Positions 54,936 through 63,615 of a stretch of 64,000 nucleotides of DNA are shown here, in pieces. The stretch comes from Yoonia vestfoldensis DSM 16212 (GTDB lineage Bacteria; Pseudomonadota; Alphaproteobacteria; Rhodobacterales; Rhodobacteraceae). Location of the stretch: NCBI RefSeq assembly GCF_000382265.1, contig NZ_KB907975.1, forward strand, positions 62,001 through 126,000, written 5' to 3'. The position numbers were made by a program, and so were the translations under genes. Positions within the stretch are counted from its first letter, which is position 1. The number at the start of each line of letters is the position of its first letter. The notes beneath the pieces were generated by a model. That model did no database searches. It worked only from the letters and a program-made list of their open reading frames with translations, and was not told the origin of the DNA.

Positions 54936-56099
54936 ATGTTCACTCCGACCAAAGACAGCGCGCTGGCGCGCCTTGCCGATTTCGTGCCGCGCGCAGGCCG
55001 CGATTATGCGACCCTGCGCAACCATGAGGACCTTGCCCATGTCTCGGTCCTGTCGCCCTATGTCCGCCACCGGATCATCACCGAGGAAGAGGTGCTGCGC
55101 GCCGTGCTGGCGAGACACAGCCCGCAGGCGGCGGAAAAATTCGTGCAAGAAGTGTTCTGGCGCACCTATTGGAAAGGCTGGCTGGAGATGCGCCCCACGA
55201 TCTGGGCCGATTACCGGCGTGATCTGGCGGGCGCGCTGAACGAGATCCAGACACAGGCGGGCCTGCGCCAAAGATGGGAAGCGGCCTGTCTGGGCCAGAC
55301 CGGCATCGACGGTTTCGACGATTGGGCCCGGCAATTGGTGGACACCGGCTATCTGCATAATCACGCGCGGATGTGGTTCGCCTCGATCTGGATCCACACA
55401 CTGCACCTGCCCTGGGTGCTGGGCGCGGATTTCTTTCTGCGGCATCTGCTGGATGGGGATGCGGCCTCGAATACGCTGTCATGGCGCTGGGTGGGGGGCA
55501 TCCAGACGCTGGGCAAGGCCTATCTGGCGCAGCCGGACAATATCGCGAAATACACCCAAGGCCGATTCCGGCCCGAGGGGCTGGCCCAGTCCGCGGCGTC
55601 CCTGCCCTGCCCCCCGCATCCGGCGCGCGGGCCGCTGCCCGTCAGCGGCACCATCGACCCCGGCCAGCGCACGGGTCTGGTTGTGACCGAGGATGACCTG
55701 TCGCCCGACTGGTTGCTGGACAAGATATCGCCCGTGGCCACGGCTTTTGTGCAAACAACAGACCGGCGCAGCCCGTTGCAGGTAGCCCCGATTGTGACGG
55801 ATTTCGTCGCAGGGGCGATGCGGGATTGCAATGACCGGTTCGCAGGCCAGCTTGGTCGCGTCAGTTTCATCAGTGCCGATGCTGTGGACGACTGGCGCAA
55901 GGCCGAAGGGCTGGAGCAGGTGGTAATGGCCTACCCGCCTGTCGGCCCTGCCGCCGATGCCTTGCGCCAGATCGATGCGGTGCGCATGCTGCGCACCTAT
56001 GATCTGGACGCCTGGCCCCATGCGACCCACGGGTTTTTCCGGTTCAAGGACGCGATCCCCAAACTGCTCGGGCGGATCAAGGGGCTGGCGGTACTCTGA
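54936..56099 (+). CDS. Cryptochrome/photolyase-like FAD-binding protein with domains in reversed order
   Basis: In this 387-residue protein, residues 1-215 correspond to the C-terminal FAD-binding domain of DNA photolyases: VSVLSPYVRHRIITEEEV (38-53), FVQEVFWRTYWKGWLE, TGYLHNHARMWFASIWI (137-153) and DGDAASNTLSWRWVGGIQTLGKAYLA (173-198). The N-terminal antenna-binding alpha/beta domain is absent. Instead residues 235-387 form an alpha/beta region (TGLVVTEDDLSPDWLL, GLEQVVMAYPPVGPAADALRQI, WPHATHGFFRFKDAIPKLL). DNA repair or photoreception is possible but unproven. ATG at 54936 is chosen over a TTG nine bases upstream. It is divergent from trkH. Confidence 0.85.
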   Translation: MFTPTKDSALARLADFVPRAGRDYATLRNHEDLAHVSVLSPYVRHRIITEEEVLRAVLARHSPQAAEKFVQEVFWRTYWKGWLEMRPTIWADYRRDLAGALNEIQTQAGLRQRWEAACLGQTGIDGFDDWARQLVDTGYLHNHARMWFASIWIHTLHLPWVLGADFFLRHLLDGDAASNTLSWRWVGGIQTLGKAYLAQPDNIAKYTQGRFRPEGLAQSAASLPCPPHPARGPLPVSGTIDPGQRTGLVVTEDDLSPDWLLDKISPVATAFVQTTDRRSPLQVAPIVTDFVAGAMRDCNDRFAGQLGRVSFISADAVDDWRKAEGLEQVVMAYPPVGPAADALRQIDAVRMLRTYDLDAWPHATHGFFRFKDAIPKLLGRIKGLAVL

Positions 56100-56155
56100 C
56101 CGCAGCGCGCTGCGGTCGCCTCCGGCGGAGGTATTTGGGCTCTGAAGATGCGGCA
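56100..56155 (+). repeat. Dispersed intergenic element, copy C
   Basis: A perfect 16-bp palindrome CCGCAGCGCGCTGCGG (56100-56115) is followed by GCCTCCGGCGGAGGTATTT and GGGCTCTGAAGATG. The second part is nearly identical to copy B (about 30127-30165) and similar to copy A. It begins right after the photolyase-like stop and precedes the molybdoenzyme operon. Confidence 0.65.
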
Positions 56156-56217
56156 GGCTTGCCGGAATCATACGGGGCGGCTAAACTAAACCGAATAGTT
56201 CAGAAAGAAGGCATGAC

Positions 56218-56682
56218 ATGGCGGTATCACTGACGATCAACGGCACGGCGCACAGCGTCGATCTTCCCGATGATGTGCCTCTGCTCTGGGTGCTGCGCGA
56301 TGAAATCGGGCTGACCGGCACGAAATTCGGCTGCGGGATCGCCGCCTGTGGCGCCTGCACCGTGCATATCGACGGACAGGCCGTGCGGTCCTGTCAGGTG
56401 GCGCTGGCCGATGTCTGGGGCCAGGTGACGACGATCGAAGGGCTGGGCCAGCCCGACAATCTGGCCGTGATCCAGCAGGCCTGGATCGACCATCAGGTCG
56501 CGCAATGCGGTTACTGCCAGTCCGGCCAGATCATGAATGCCGCGGCCTTGCTGGCCGAAACCCCTGCCCCCACAGATGACGATATCGACGCCGCCATGCA
56601 GGGCAACCTGTGCCGCTGCGGGACCTATCCGCGCATCCGGGCCGCGATCAAGGACGCGGCCCAGCGTCTGACAGAGGTGTAA
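56218..56682 (+). CDS. 2Fe-2S subunit of an IorA/CoxS-type molybdenum hydroxylase
   Basis: This 154-residue protein has a plant-ferredoxin [2Fe-2S] site (Cys39, Cys44, Cys47 and Cys59; [20 protein letters not shown] and RSCQ) and a second helical [2Fe-2S] site ([17 protein letters not shown] and [11 protein letters not shown]). This is the electron-transfer subunit of xanthine-oxidase-family enzymes, of the two-subunit isoquinoline 1-oxidoreductase type. The large subunit starts 2 bp downstream. It has no signal of its own and would be co-exported with its partner. Confidence 0.94.
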   Translation: MAVSLTINGTAHSVDLPDDVPLLWVLRDEIGLTGTKFGCGIAACGACTVHIDGQAVRSCQVALADVWGQVTTIEGLGQPDNLAVIQQAWIDHQVAQCGYCQSGQIMNAAALLAETPAPTDDDIDAAMQGNLCRCGTYPRIRAAIKDAAQRLTEV

Positions 56683-56684
56683 TC

Positions 56685-58919
56685 ATGGCCAGTTTTCGTA
56701 AGATCGCCCGCCGCACCTTTCTGATCGGGTCCGCCGCCATCGTGGGTGGCGTCGCTTTCGGTGTCTATCAGGTCCGCAAGGACGCCCCCAACCCGCTGGT
56801 CGCGCAGACCGGTGAAGCCGTGCTGACACCTTTTGTGTTGCTTAACCAAGACGGCGTAACCGTCATCGCGCCCCGTGCCGAAATGGGGCAAGGCGTGCAG
56901 ACCACGCTGGCCGCCCTTGTCGCCGAAGAGATGGATGTCGCATGGGAGGATATCACTGTCCTGCACGGCCCGCCCGCGCAGGCCTATTACAATCAGGCAC
57001 TTCTGGGCCTTGCCCTGCCGTTCCGCCATTATGCCGACACCGATTTCCGCCATAGCCTGCGTCAGGGGATCGGCGAGGTGGGCAAGCTGCTGCATCTGCA
57101 GGTGACGGGCGGGTCCACGTCCATGAAGGACGGGTATGAGCGGATGCGCCATGCCGGGGCCAGCGCCCGCGAGGCGCTGAAACTGGCGGCGGCGGCGCAA
57201 TTGGGCGTTGCGGCCAGCGAATTGCGGACCGCGGACAGCCATGTCATCGCCCCAGACGGCACCCGCATCGCCTATACCGCACTGGCCGAGGCAGTGCGTG
57301 ACATCGAATTGCCGGAAGTGGCGCTGCGGCCCAAATCTGAATGGAAATACCTCGGCAAATCCATGCCGCGCCTCGACATGATGGCCAAGACGACCGGCAC
57401 CGCGCAATTCGCAGGTGACGTGCAGCTTGACGGGATGAAGTTCGCCACCGTACGGATCAACCCCAAACGCGCGGGCATGGTGTCTTATGACGACACTGCC
57501 GCGCGCGCGATGGCGGGGATTGAGGCAGTGATCGATCTTGGCGATGGCATCGCCGTTGTTGCGTCGAACACCTGGCTGGCCATGCAGGCCGCCGAGGCGG
57601 TGGAGATTGTCTGGCAAGACGCGACCTATCCCGCCGATACCGCAGGCATGGTGGCAGCGATCACAGCGGCCTTTGACGCGGCCCCCGACAGCACCGTGCG
57701 CGACGATGGCGATGTGACGGCTGAGATTTCAGGGACCGAGGTAGTGGCGGAATATACTGTGCCCTTCCTCGCCCATGCTACGATGGAGCCGATGAATGCC
57801 ACCGCCCTTTTCTCCGGCGACAGGCTGGAAATTTGGACCGGCAATCAGGCCCCCGTGATGACGCGCGACAAATGCGCGGCAGCGGCGGGGATTGCCCCCG
57901 AAGCCGTCACCGTCCACACGACGCTGATGGGCGGCGGTTTCGGACGGCGGGGCGAGACCGATTATTCGGTGCAGGCCACGCGCATTGCAGCAGCCCTACC
58001 CGGCACGCCGATCCGCATGACCTGGACCCGGGAAGAGGACATGCGCCACGATTTCTATCGCCCCGCCGCGATGGCGCGGTTCCGGGGTGTGGTCGCGGAT
58101 GGTACCGCCCAACTGATCGACGGCAAGATCGCGGCCCCTTCGGTGTTCCGGCAATCCGCCTTGCGCCAGATGGGGCAGGTCCCCCCCGGCCCCGACCGCG
58201 CCCATGTCGAAGGGGCGGCAGACCAGCCTTACGGCGTGCCGAATTTCCGCATCACGGGGCATCTGGCCGATCTGAGCGTGCCTGTCGGGTTCTGGCGGTC
58301 GGTGGCGGCATCGTTCAACGGGTTCTTTCTGGATACCTTCATCGACGAAATGGCCCATGCGGCGGGCAGTGATCCGTTGCAATTCCGGCTGGCGCTGGCC
58401 GCGCGTGAACATGCGCCTTCGGCTGGCGTGATCCGTGCCGTGGGCGAGATGTGCAGCTGGACGGGCGAGACACCCGCCAACATCGGGCGCGGTGTGGCGT
58501 TCTGCCATTCCTTCGGCACCGCCACCGCACAGGTGGTCGAGGTCGAGGACACCGGGCGCGGAATCCGCATCAACCAGTGCTGGATCGCCTGTGATCCGGG
58601 TATCGCGCTCGACCCGTCGATCATCGAGGCGCAGATGGTGTCGGGTGCGATCTATGGCTTTTCAGCGGCGATGCAGGAAGAGGTGACATTCACCGACGGG
58701 GCCGCCGATCAGGGCAATTTCACCGATTACGATGCGCTGCGGATGCATACGACGCCACGGTTCGACGTGCGCATTCTGGAAACCAGCGCGCATCTGGGCG
58801 GGATTGGTGAACCGGGCACGCCAACCGCAATGCCAGCGCTTGGCAATGCTCTGTTCGATCTGACGGGCGTGCGGGCGCGGGAATTGCCGCTGATCAAAAC
58901 CTTTGATCTGATCCTGTGA
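56685..58919 (+). CDS. Molybdopterin-binding subunit, IorB-like, Tat-exported
   Basis: This 744-residue protein has a Tat signal (RRTFLIG at about residues 8-14, then a hydrophobic stretch). Molybdenum-cofactor aldehyde-oxidase-type motifs are PRAEMGQGVQTTLAALVAEEMDV, AHATMEPMNATALF, LMGGGFGRRGETDY and GGIGEPGTPTAMPALGNALFDLTG, where the late Glu (GEPG) is the expected catalytic base. IorB-type enzymes hydroxylate N-heterocycles or aldehydes, usually passing electrons to a membrane cytochrome. Cofactor maturation genes are not adjacent. A pair of AT-rich hairpins follows. Confidence 0.93.
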   Translation: MASFRKIARRTFLIGSAAIVGGVAFGVYQVRKDAPNPLVAQTGEAVLTPFVLLNQDGVTVIAPRAEMGQGVQTTLAALVAEEMDVAWEDITVLHGPPAQAYYNQALLGLALPFRHYADTDFRHSLRQGIGEVGKLLHLQVTGGSTSMKDGYERMRHAGASAREALKLAAAAQLGVAASELRTADSHVIAPDGTRIAYTALAEAVRDIELPEVALRPKSEWKYLGKSMPRLDMMAKTTGTAQFAGDVQLDGMKFATVRINPKRAGMVSYDDTAARAMAGIEAVIDLGDGIAVVASNTWLAMQAAEAVEIVWQDATYPADTAGMVAAITAAFDAAPDSTVRDDGDVTAEISGTEVVAEYTVPFLAHATMEPMNATALFSGDRLEIWTGNQAPVMTRDKCAAAAGIAPEAVTVHTTLMGGGFGRRGETDYSVQATRIAAALPGTPIRMTWTREEDMRHDFYRPAAMARFRGVVADGTAQLIDGKIAAPSVFRQSALRQMGQVPPGPDRAHVEGAADQPYGVPNFRITGHLADLSVPVGFWRSVAASFNGFFLDTFIDEMAHAAGSDPLQFRLALAAREHAPSAGVIRAVGEMCSWTGETPANIGRGVAFCHSFGTATAQVVEVEDTGRGIRINQCWIACDPGIALDPSIIEAQMVSGAIYGFSAAMQEEVTFTDGAADQGNFTDYDALRMHTTPRFDVRILETSAHLGGIGEPGTPTAMPALGNALFDLTGVRARELPLIKTFDLIL

Positions 58920-58932
58920 TGCCGTGACAGGC

Positions 58933-58986
58933 AAAAATTTTCGAGGAAAATTTTTGGCGCGCCGAAATTTTTTGACAAAAAATTTC
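58933..58986. terminator. Paired AT-rich hairpins between convergent genes
   Basis: AAAAATTTTC-GAG-GAAAATTTTT (58933-58955) and GAAATTTTTT-GAC-AAAAAATTTC (58964-58986) are two perfect 10-bp-stem hairpins separated by GGCGCGCC. They sit between the iorB stop (58919) and the opposing stop codon at 58986, which touches the last base. They probably act as a bidirectional terminator. Confidence 0.8.
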
Positions 58987-59681
58987 TACGCGGACAGCCA
59001 GTCCGCGTAGTCACTGACCAAAAGATGCGTCGGTACGACGTCCTCCTCGATCTGCGCAAAACGCCCGATCGGGTCGCGGAAGATGTTGTCGGTCTCGTCG
59101 TCGTTAACGGTCGAAACCTCGCCGATCAACACGTCGCCACCCTCGCCCCAAAAGGCGTGCCAGTCGCCGGGCATCAGGGTCACGCTTTCGCCGGGCGCAA
59201 GGCGCAGCTTGTCGCCGGGGGTGAAGGCCCGCGTGATCCCGTCGCACATGACCACGCCGCCTGCGGTTTCGTCGAAATGGCCAGCGGGGTCAGAGCCGTA
59301 GAGTTCCACAACCAACGTCGCACCGCCGCGATTGATGATATCCTCGGCCTTGATGACATGGGTATGCATCGGTGACAGCTGGTCCTGTTTGGAAATCAGC
59401 AGCTTTTCGGCATAGCACATGCCACCGCCGCGCTGCAGGTCAGACAGCCGCCCGTTGCGCAGGGTGAACAGGAACAGGCCCATGTCGTCATAGCGTCCTG
59501 CGCCGTAATCGGTGATATCCCATCCGCAGCGCGCGTCGATTACGGCTTTTGCATCTGCGGCACGCGCCTTGAACAGGTCCGGCGACCAATAGGCCCACGG
59601 CGGCAATCGAAAGCCGTAGGACCGGATCATCTGATCCGCTTCGGCCATGATATCATTGATGCGCGAGCGTTTCATGCGCAA
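58986..59681 (-). CDS. D-lyxose isomerase-like cupin (DUF1498 family)
   Basis: This 231-residue protein opens MKRSRINDIMAEADQMIRSYGFRLPPWAYW, typical of the D-lyxose/D-mannose ketol-isomerase family. The cupin metal site is in QLSPMHTHVIKAEDIINRGG (two His and a Glu) with a further ligand in MPGDWHAFWGEGGDVLIGEVSTVNDDETDN. It probably isomerises lyxose, mannose or a related aldose, but other sugars are possible. ATG at 59675 (two codons in) is an equally good start. It lies 12 bp after puuD on the same strand. Confidence 0.88.
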   Translation of the reverse strand: MRMKRSRINDIMAEADQMIRSYGFRLPPWAYWSPDLFKARAADAKAVIDARCGWDITDYGAGRYDDMGLFLFTLRNGRLSDLQRGGGMCYAEKLLISKQDQLSPMHTHVIKAEDIINRGGATLVVELYGSDPAGHFDETAGGVVMCDGITRAFTPGDKLRLAPGESVTLMPGDWHAFWGEGGDVLIGEVSTVNDDETDNIFRDPIGRFAQIEEDVVPTHLLVSDYADWLSA

Positions 59682-59693
59682 AGGCGTAATCGT

Positions 59694-60461
59694 CTACGAA
59701 ACCTTGCGCAAGGCCCCCGCTGCCCAGTCGCGGCACGCATCGCCAAAGGCGGTGAACAGCGGGCGCGACACCGGATCGGCATCGGCGTTCCATTCGGGAT
59801 GCCATTGCACCGACAGCGTGAAGCCCGGCGCATCGGCGATATAGATCGCCTCTGGCGTACCGTCGGGCGCGTGGCCGTCGACGATCACGCGGGGGCCGGG
59901 TTGCTTGATCCCCTGTCCGTGCAGCGTGTTGGTCATGACGCTGGGCGCCCCCATCAGGTGGTGGAAAACGCCACCCTGCCGGAAGGTCACGGTATGGCGC
60001 AGGGCGAATTTCTCTTCCAAACTGCCGTCGGGGGGCATCCGGTGGTTGTCACGCCCCGGCAGGTCGCGGATTTCCGGGAAGAGCGTGCCACCCATCGCGA
60101 CATTGACCTCCTGAAAGCCGCGGCAGATGCCAAGGATCGGCTGGCCGCGCGCCACGCAGGCGCGGATCAGCGGCAGGGTCAGGCGGTCGCGGTCGCGGTC
60201 GAATGTGCCGTGGGCGGGGGTTTCTTCCTCGCCGTATTCCTCGGGATGGACGTTCGCGCGCGCGCCGGGGAATACAAAACCGTCACAGATATCCAGCAAG
60301 GTCTCGATACAGACCAGCCCCGGATGCGACGGCACGATCAGCGGCTGACAGCCCGACACTTCGGCCAAGGCCTGCGCATTCATCGTGCCAGCGGCATGGG
60401 CGGGGTATTCGTCGTTGATCAGATAGCTGTTGCCGATGATCCCGATCACTGGTCGGCGCAT
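59694..60461 (-). CDS. puuD: Gamma-glutamyl-gamma-aminobutyrate hydrolase family protein (PuuD-like)
   Basis: This 255-residue class I glutamine amidotransferase-like hydrolase has its nucleophilic Cys in PILGICRGFQEVNVAMGGTL and the His in TLSVQWHPEWNADAD. The N-terminus RPVIGIIGNSYL and the GFVFPGARANVHPEEYG segment are typical of PuuD and related peptidase C26 enzymes. It cleaves gamma-glutamyl amides in putrescine breakdown in E. coli. No other puu gene is nearby, so the exact substrate is open. Confidence 0.88.
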   Translation of the reverse strand: MRRPVIGIIGNSYLINDEYPAHAAGTMNAQALAEVSGCQPLIVPSHPGLVCIETLLDICDGFVFPGARANVHPEEYGEEETPAHGTFDRDRDRLTLPLIRACVARGQPILGICRGFQEVNVAMGGTLFPEIRDLPGRDNHRMPPDGSLEEKFALRHTVTFRQGGVFHHLMGAPSVMTNTLHGQGIKQPGPRVIVDGHAPDGTPEAIYIADAPGFTLSVQWHPEWNADADPVSRPLFTAFGDACRDWAAGALRKVS

Positions 60462-60601
60462 GTCATTCTCCTGCAGGGTTGCACAGAGGATAGCCGCGCC
60501 GCGCCCAAAGCGGAAGGGATGTCAGACGCACAAGGGGGCATGCGCTGACGCACATGCCCATGAAAACGGCAGATCGCCGCACTGTCGCGGGGAAATCGGG
60601 C

Positions 60602-61030
60602 TTAGGCTTCGCCCGTCAGCCCTGCCGCTTCGATCCCTGCCATCGCGGCAATGACGTCATTGTCGGATGTATCGCCCGTCACGCCGACAGCACCGATGAC
60701 AGCACCTTTCTTGTCGCGCACCAGCACGCCGCCCGGGACAGGCACGACCTGCCCGCCATACACGCCATTGATCGCGGCCATGAAAAAGGGCTGCGCCTCG
60801 GCGCGGGCCATCTGCGCCTTGCCTGCCATACCCAGCATCACCGACCCATAAGCCTTGCCATGGGCGATGCCGAAGCGACCGGGCGATGCGCCGTCTTCGC
60901 GTTCGAACGCCTTCACATGGCCGCCCGCGTCCAGCACCACGACCGACAGCGGCTTCAGCTCCAGTTCGCGCCCTGTGGCCAGCGCCTTGCGGATGATCGT
61001 GCGGGCCTTCGTGATCGAAATCTCTGACAT
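60602..61030 (-). CDS. GlcG/HbpS family protein
   Basis: This 142-residue protein has ITKARTIIRKALATGRELELKPLSVVVLDAGGHVKAFEREDGA, ARAEAQPFFMAAINGVYGGQVVPVPGGVLVRDKKGAVIGAVGVTGDTSDNDV and no signal peptide. This fold is shared by GlcG, often encoded in glycolate operons, and haem-binding HbpS. It lies 28 bp downstream of malate synthase G on the same strand, which supports a link to glycolate/glyoxylate use. The ATG at 61030 follows GGAG. Confidence 0.92.
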   Translation of the reverse strand: MSEISITKARTIIRKALATGRELELKPLSVVVLDAGGHVKAFEREDGASPGRFGIAHGKAYGSVMLGMAGKAQMARAEAQPFFMAAINGVYGGQVVPVPGGVLVRDKKGAVIGAVGVTGDTSDNDVIAAMAGIEAAGLTGEA

Positions 61031-61058
61031 TCTCGTCTCCATCGCGGGGGTTGCCGCC

Positions 61059-63206
61059 TTAGTGGTTGCGTTGGGCTTTCAGTTCCAGACGGCGCTGGTG
61101 CAGCACGGGTTCGGTATAGCCCGAGGGCTGTTCGCGCCCTTTGAACACCAGATCACAGGCCGCCTGAAAGGCGATGCCGTTGAAATCGGGGGCCATGGGG
61201 CGATAGGCGGGGTCGCCTGCGTTCTGGTCATCCACGACGCGCGCCATCTTCTGCATCGCGTCCATCACCTGATCGCGGCCCACCACGTCATGATGCAGCC
61301 AGTTCGCCAGCGCCTGTGACGAGATCCGGCAGGTGGCGCGGTCTTCCATCAGGGCCACGTTATTGATGTCGGGGACCTTGGAACAGCCGACACCCTGATC
61401 GATCCAGCGGACGACATAGCCAAGGATGCCTTGCGCGTTGTTTTCGACCTCGCGCATTTTCTGCGCATCGGTCCAGCGCTGGTATTGCGCCAGCGGAATA
61501 TCAAGGATCGAGGACACATAGGCACGCCGCCCGCCTTTGCGCAGCCGCGCCTGCACCGCCATGACGTCGATCTTGTGGTAATGCAGCGCGTGCAGCGTCG
61601 CGGCTGTCGGGCTTGGCACCCAGGCGCAGTTCGCCCCCGATTGCGGATGGCCGATTTTCTGTTCCAACATCGCGGCCATCAGGTCGGGCATGGCCCACAT
61701 CCCCTTGCCGATCTGCGCGCGCCCCGAAAAGCCGCATTCCAGCCCGATATCGACGTTCTGATCCTCATAAGCGCCGATCCACTGCTTGCGCTTGATGAAA
61801 TCCTTGCGGCTGAAGGGGCCTGCCTCCATCGAGGTGTGGATTTCATCGCCGGTGCGGTCCAGAAAGCCCGTGTTGATGAAAGCCACACGCGATTTCGCGG
61901 CGCGGATACATTCCTTGAGGTTGACGGTCGTGCGCCGTTCCTCGTCCATGATGCCGATCTTGACGGTGTGGCGCGGCAGGCCCAGCGCATCCTCGACCGC
62001 GGCAAAAATGTCGTTGGTGAACGCGACTTCTTCCGGGCCGTGCATCTTGGGTTTGACGACATAGACAGAGCCATGCGCCGAATTGCCGCCCTCTTTCGCC
62101 AGATCATGCAGCGCGATCAGCATCGTGACCATCGCATCCATCAGCCCTTCGAACACCTCTGCGCCATCCGCGTCAAGGATCGCGGGATTGGTCATCAGAT
62201 GGCCCACGTTGCGAATCCAGAGGAGCGCGCGGCCTTTCAGCGTGACATTGCCGCCATTCGGCGTGGTATAGTCACGGTCGGCGGCCAGTTTGCGGGTCAT
62301 CGTCTTGCCGTTCTTGACCAGATCGGCGGTCAGGTCGCCCTTCATCAGGCCCAGCCAGTTGCTATAGGCAAGCACCTTGTCTTCGGCATCGACGCAGGCG
62401 ACCGAATCCTCGCAATCCATGATCGCGGAGACAGCGCTTTCCAGCCGGACATCGGCCAAAAGCGCCTGATCGCGGCTGCCGATGGGATGGGCGCGGTCGA
62501 ACACCAGTTCCACATGCAGGCCGTTGTTGACCAAAAGCACCGCATCGGGGGCCTTGGGGTTGCCGCGATACCCCGCGAATTTGGCTGGATCGCGCAAGGG
62601 TGCATCGTCGATCAGCAACTGGCCGTCTTGGACGTGATAGCGCGCGACATCGGCGTGGCTTTTGCCTTCGATGGGGAAAGCCTCGTCCAGGAACACGCGC
62701 ACACGGGCGACGACGCGCGCGCCATGGCCACGATCATAACCGCCGCTCGGAGGCTGCACACCCATCGCGTCGGTGCCATAGAACGCATCATACAGGCTGC
62801 CCCAGCGCGCGTTTGCGGCGTTCAGCGCAAAACGCGCGTTGGTGATCGGCACGACCAGTTGTGGGCCGGGGATTGTGGCGATTTCCGGGTCCACGTTGGC
62901 GGTGTCGATTTCGAAATCGTCGCCTTCGGGGACAAGATAGCCGATATCCTTGAGGAAATGTTCATAGGCGACGCGGTCATGTGGCTTGCCGCGCTGGCCG
63001 ACATGCCAGGCGTCGATAGCCGATTGCAGGTCGTCGCGTTTTTGCAGCAGCGCGCGATTGCGGGGCGTCATGCTGCCCACCAGACCCGCAAAACCCGACC
63101 AGAAAGCATCGGGGCTGATCCCGGTGCCGGGCAGAGCCTGCGTGTCGATAAACGCCGCCAGTTCGCTGGCGACCTGAAGCCCATGTTTTGCAACGCGATC
63201 GGTCAT
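61059..63206 (-). CDS. glcB: Malate synthase G
   Basis: This 715-residue single-chain malate synthase condenses glyoxylate and acetyl-CoA. Features are [27 protein letters not shown]-like N-terminal motifs, [93 protein letters not shown], and the late catalytic Asp region. AGGA lies about 10 bp before the ATG at 63206. It is upstream of the GlcG-like gene. Confidence 0.97.
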   Translation of the reverse strand: MTDRVAKHGLQVASELAAFIDTQALPGTGISPDAFWSGFAGLVGSMTPRNRALLQKRDDLQSAIDAWHVGQRGKPHDRVAYEHFLKDIGYLVPEGDDFEIDTANVDPEIATIPGPQLVVPITNARFALNAANARWGSLYDAFYGTDAMGVQPPSGGYDRGHGARVVARVRVFLDEAFPIEGKSHADVARYHVQDGQLLIDDAPLRDPAKFAGYRGNPKAPDAVLLVNNGLHVELVFDRAHPIGSRDQALLADVRLESAVSAIMDCEDSVACVDAEDKVLAYSNWLGLMKGDLTADLVKNGKTMTRKLAADRDYTTPNGGNVTLKGRALLWIRNVGHLMTNPAILDADGAEVFEGLMDAMVTMLIALHDLAKEGGNSAHGSVYVVKPKMHGPEEVAFTNDIFAAVEDALGLPRHTVKIGIMDEERRTTVNLKECIRAAKSRVAFINTGFLDRTGDEIHTSMEAGPFSRKDFIKRKQWIGAYEDQNVDIGLECGFSGRAQIGKGMWAMPDLMAAMLEQKIGHPQSGANCAWVPSPTAATLHALHYHKIDVMAVQARLRKGGRRAYVSSILDIPLAQYQRWTDAQKMREVENNAQGILGYVVRWIDQGVGCSKVPDINNVALMEDRATCRISSQALANWLHHDVVGRDQVMDAMQKMARVVDDQNAGDPAYRPMAPDFNGIAFQAACDLVFKGREQPSGYTEPVLHQRRLELKAQRNH

Positions 63207-63304
63207 GGCTGTAATTCCTTCTATCCCGGCATGCGGCGGCATACCTGTGCCTTGCCGCACGAATTAGAACACAAGTTTCCGATAGGCAACACGGGCGGGC
63301 GGAA

Positions 63305-63448
63305 TCAGTTGCGCGTCCCGCGACACTTGTCTGAGCAATAGCGCACAGACTCCCAGACCTTGGCCCATTTTTTGCGCCAGGTGAACGGCCTGCCGCAGGT
63401 GGCGCAGGTCTTTTGGGGCAGATCAGATTTCTTGCGCATCTTGGGCAT
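63305..63448 (-). CDS. DUF2256 mini-protein with zinc-ribbon cysteines
   Basis: This 47-residue, strongly basic protein starts [18 protein letters not shown]. It has two cysteine pairs (CATCGRPF and YCSDKCRG) with [16 protein letters not shown] between, which is the DUF2256 signature. It is too short for many gene finders. The ATG is at 63448-63446 and TGA at 63307-63305. The likely role is metal binding, perhaps with nucleic acid. In several bacteria the family lies beside photolyase genes, but here it lies beside glcB. Confidence 0.9.
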   Translation of the reverse strand: MPKMRKKSDLPQKTCATCGRPFTWRKKWAKVWESVRYCSDKCRGTRN

Positions 63449-63548
63449 GGGACGCAGCTAGGCTGGCGCGCCGTGAAATCCACTGTCAGGCAACCACAAT
63501 AAAACACACGCGAAACTTCGCTGATCCGGTGTCGCGCGCCGGGCCTTA

Positions 63549-63565
63549 TTTGCAATTTTTGCAAA
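63549..63565. promoter_or_regulatory. TTTGCAA inverted repeat upstream of the acyltransferase
   Basis: TTTGCAA (63549-63555) and TTGCAAA (63559-63565) form a perfect inverted repeat with a 3-base centre, 51 bp before the ATG at 63616 and about 100 bp upstream of the DUF2256 start. TTTGCAAA half-sites are known for RamB/PccR-type regulators of short-chain acyl and glyoxylate metabolism in related bacteria, but the spacing here is not the same. Confidence 0.4.
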
Positions 63566-63615
63566 AAAGTCCCAATGTCGTGGAACCGTTACACAATTCT
63601 GGTGTTTGAGAAGTT

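Noticed and set aside
61431-63341. Open frame of 636 codons on the plus strand opposite glcB
   Set aside because: It is a shadow of malate synthase G.
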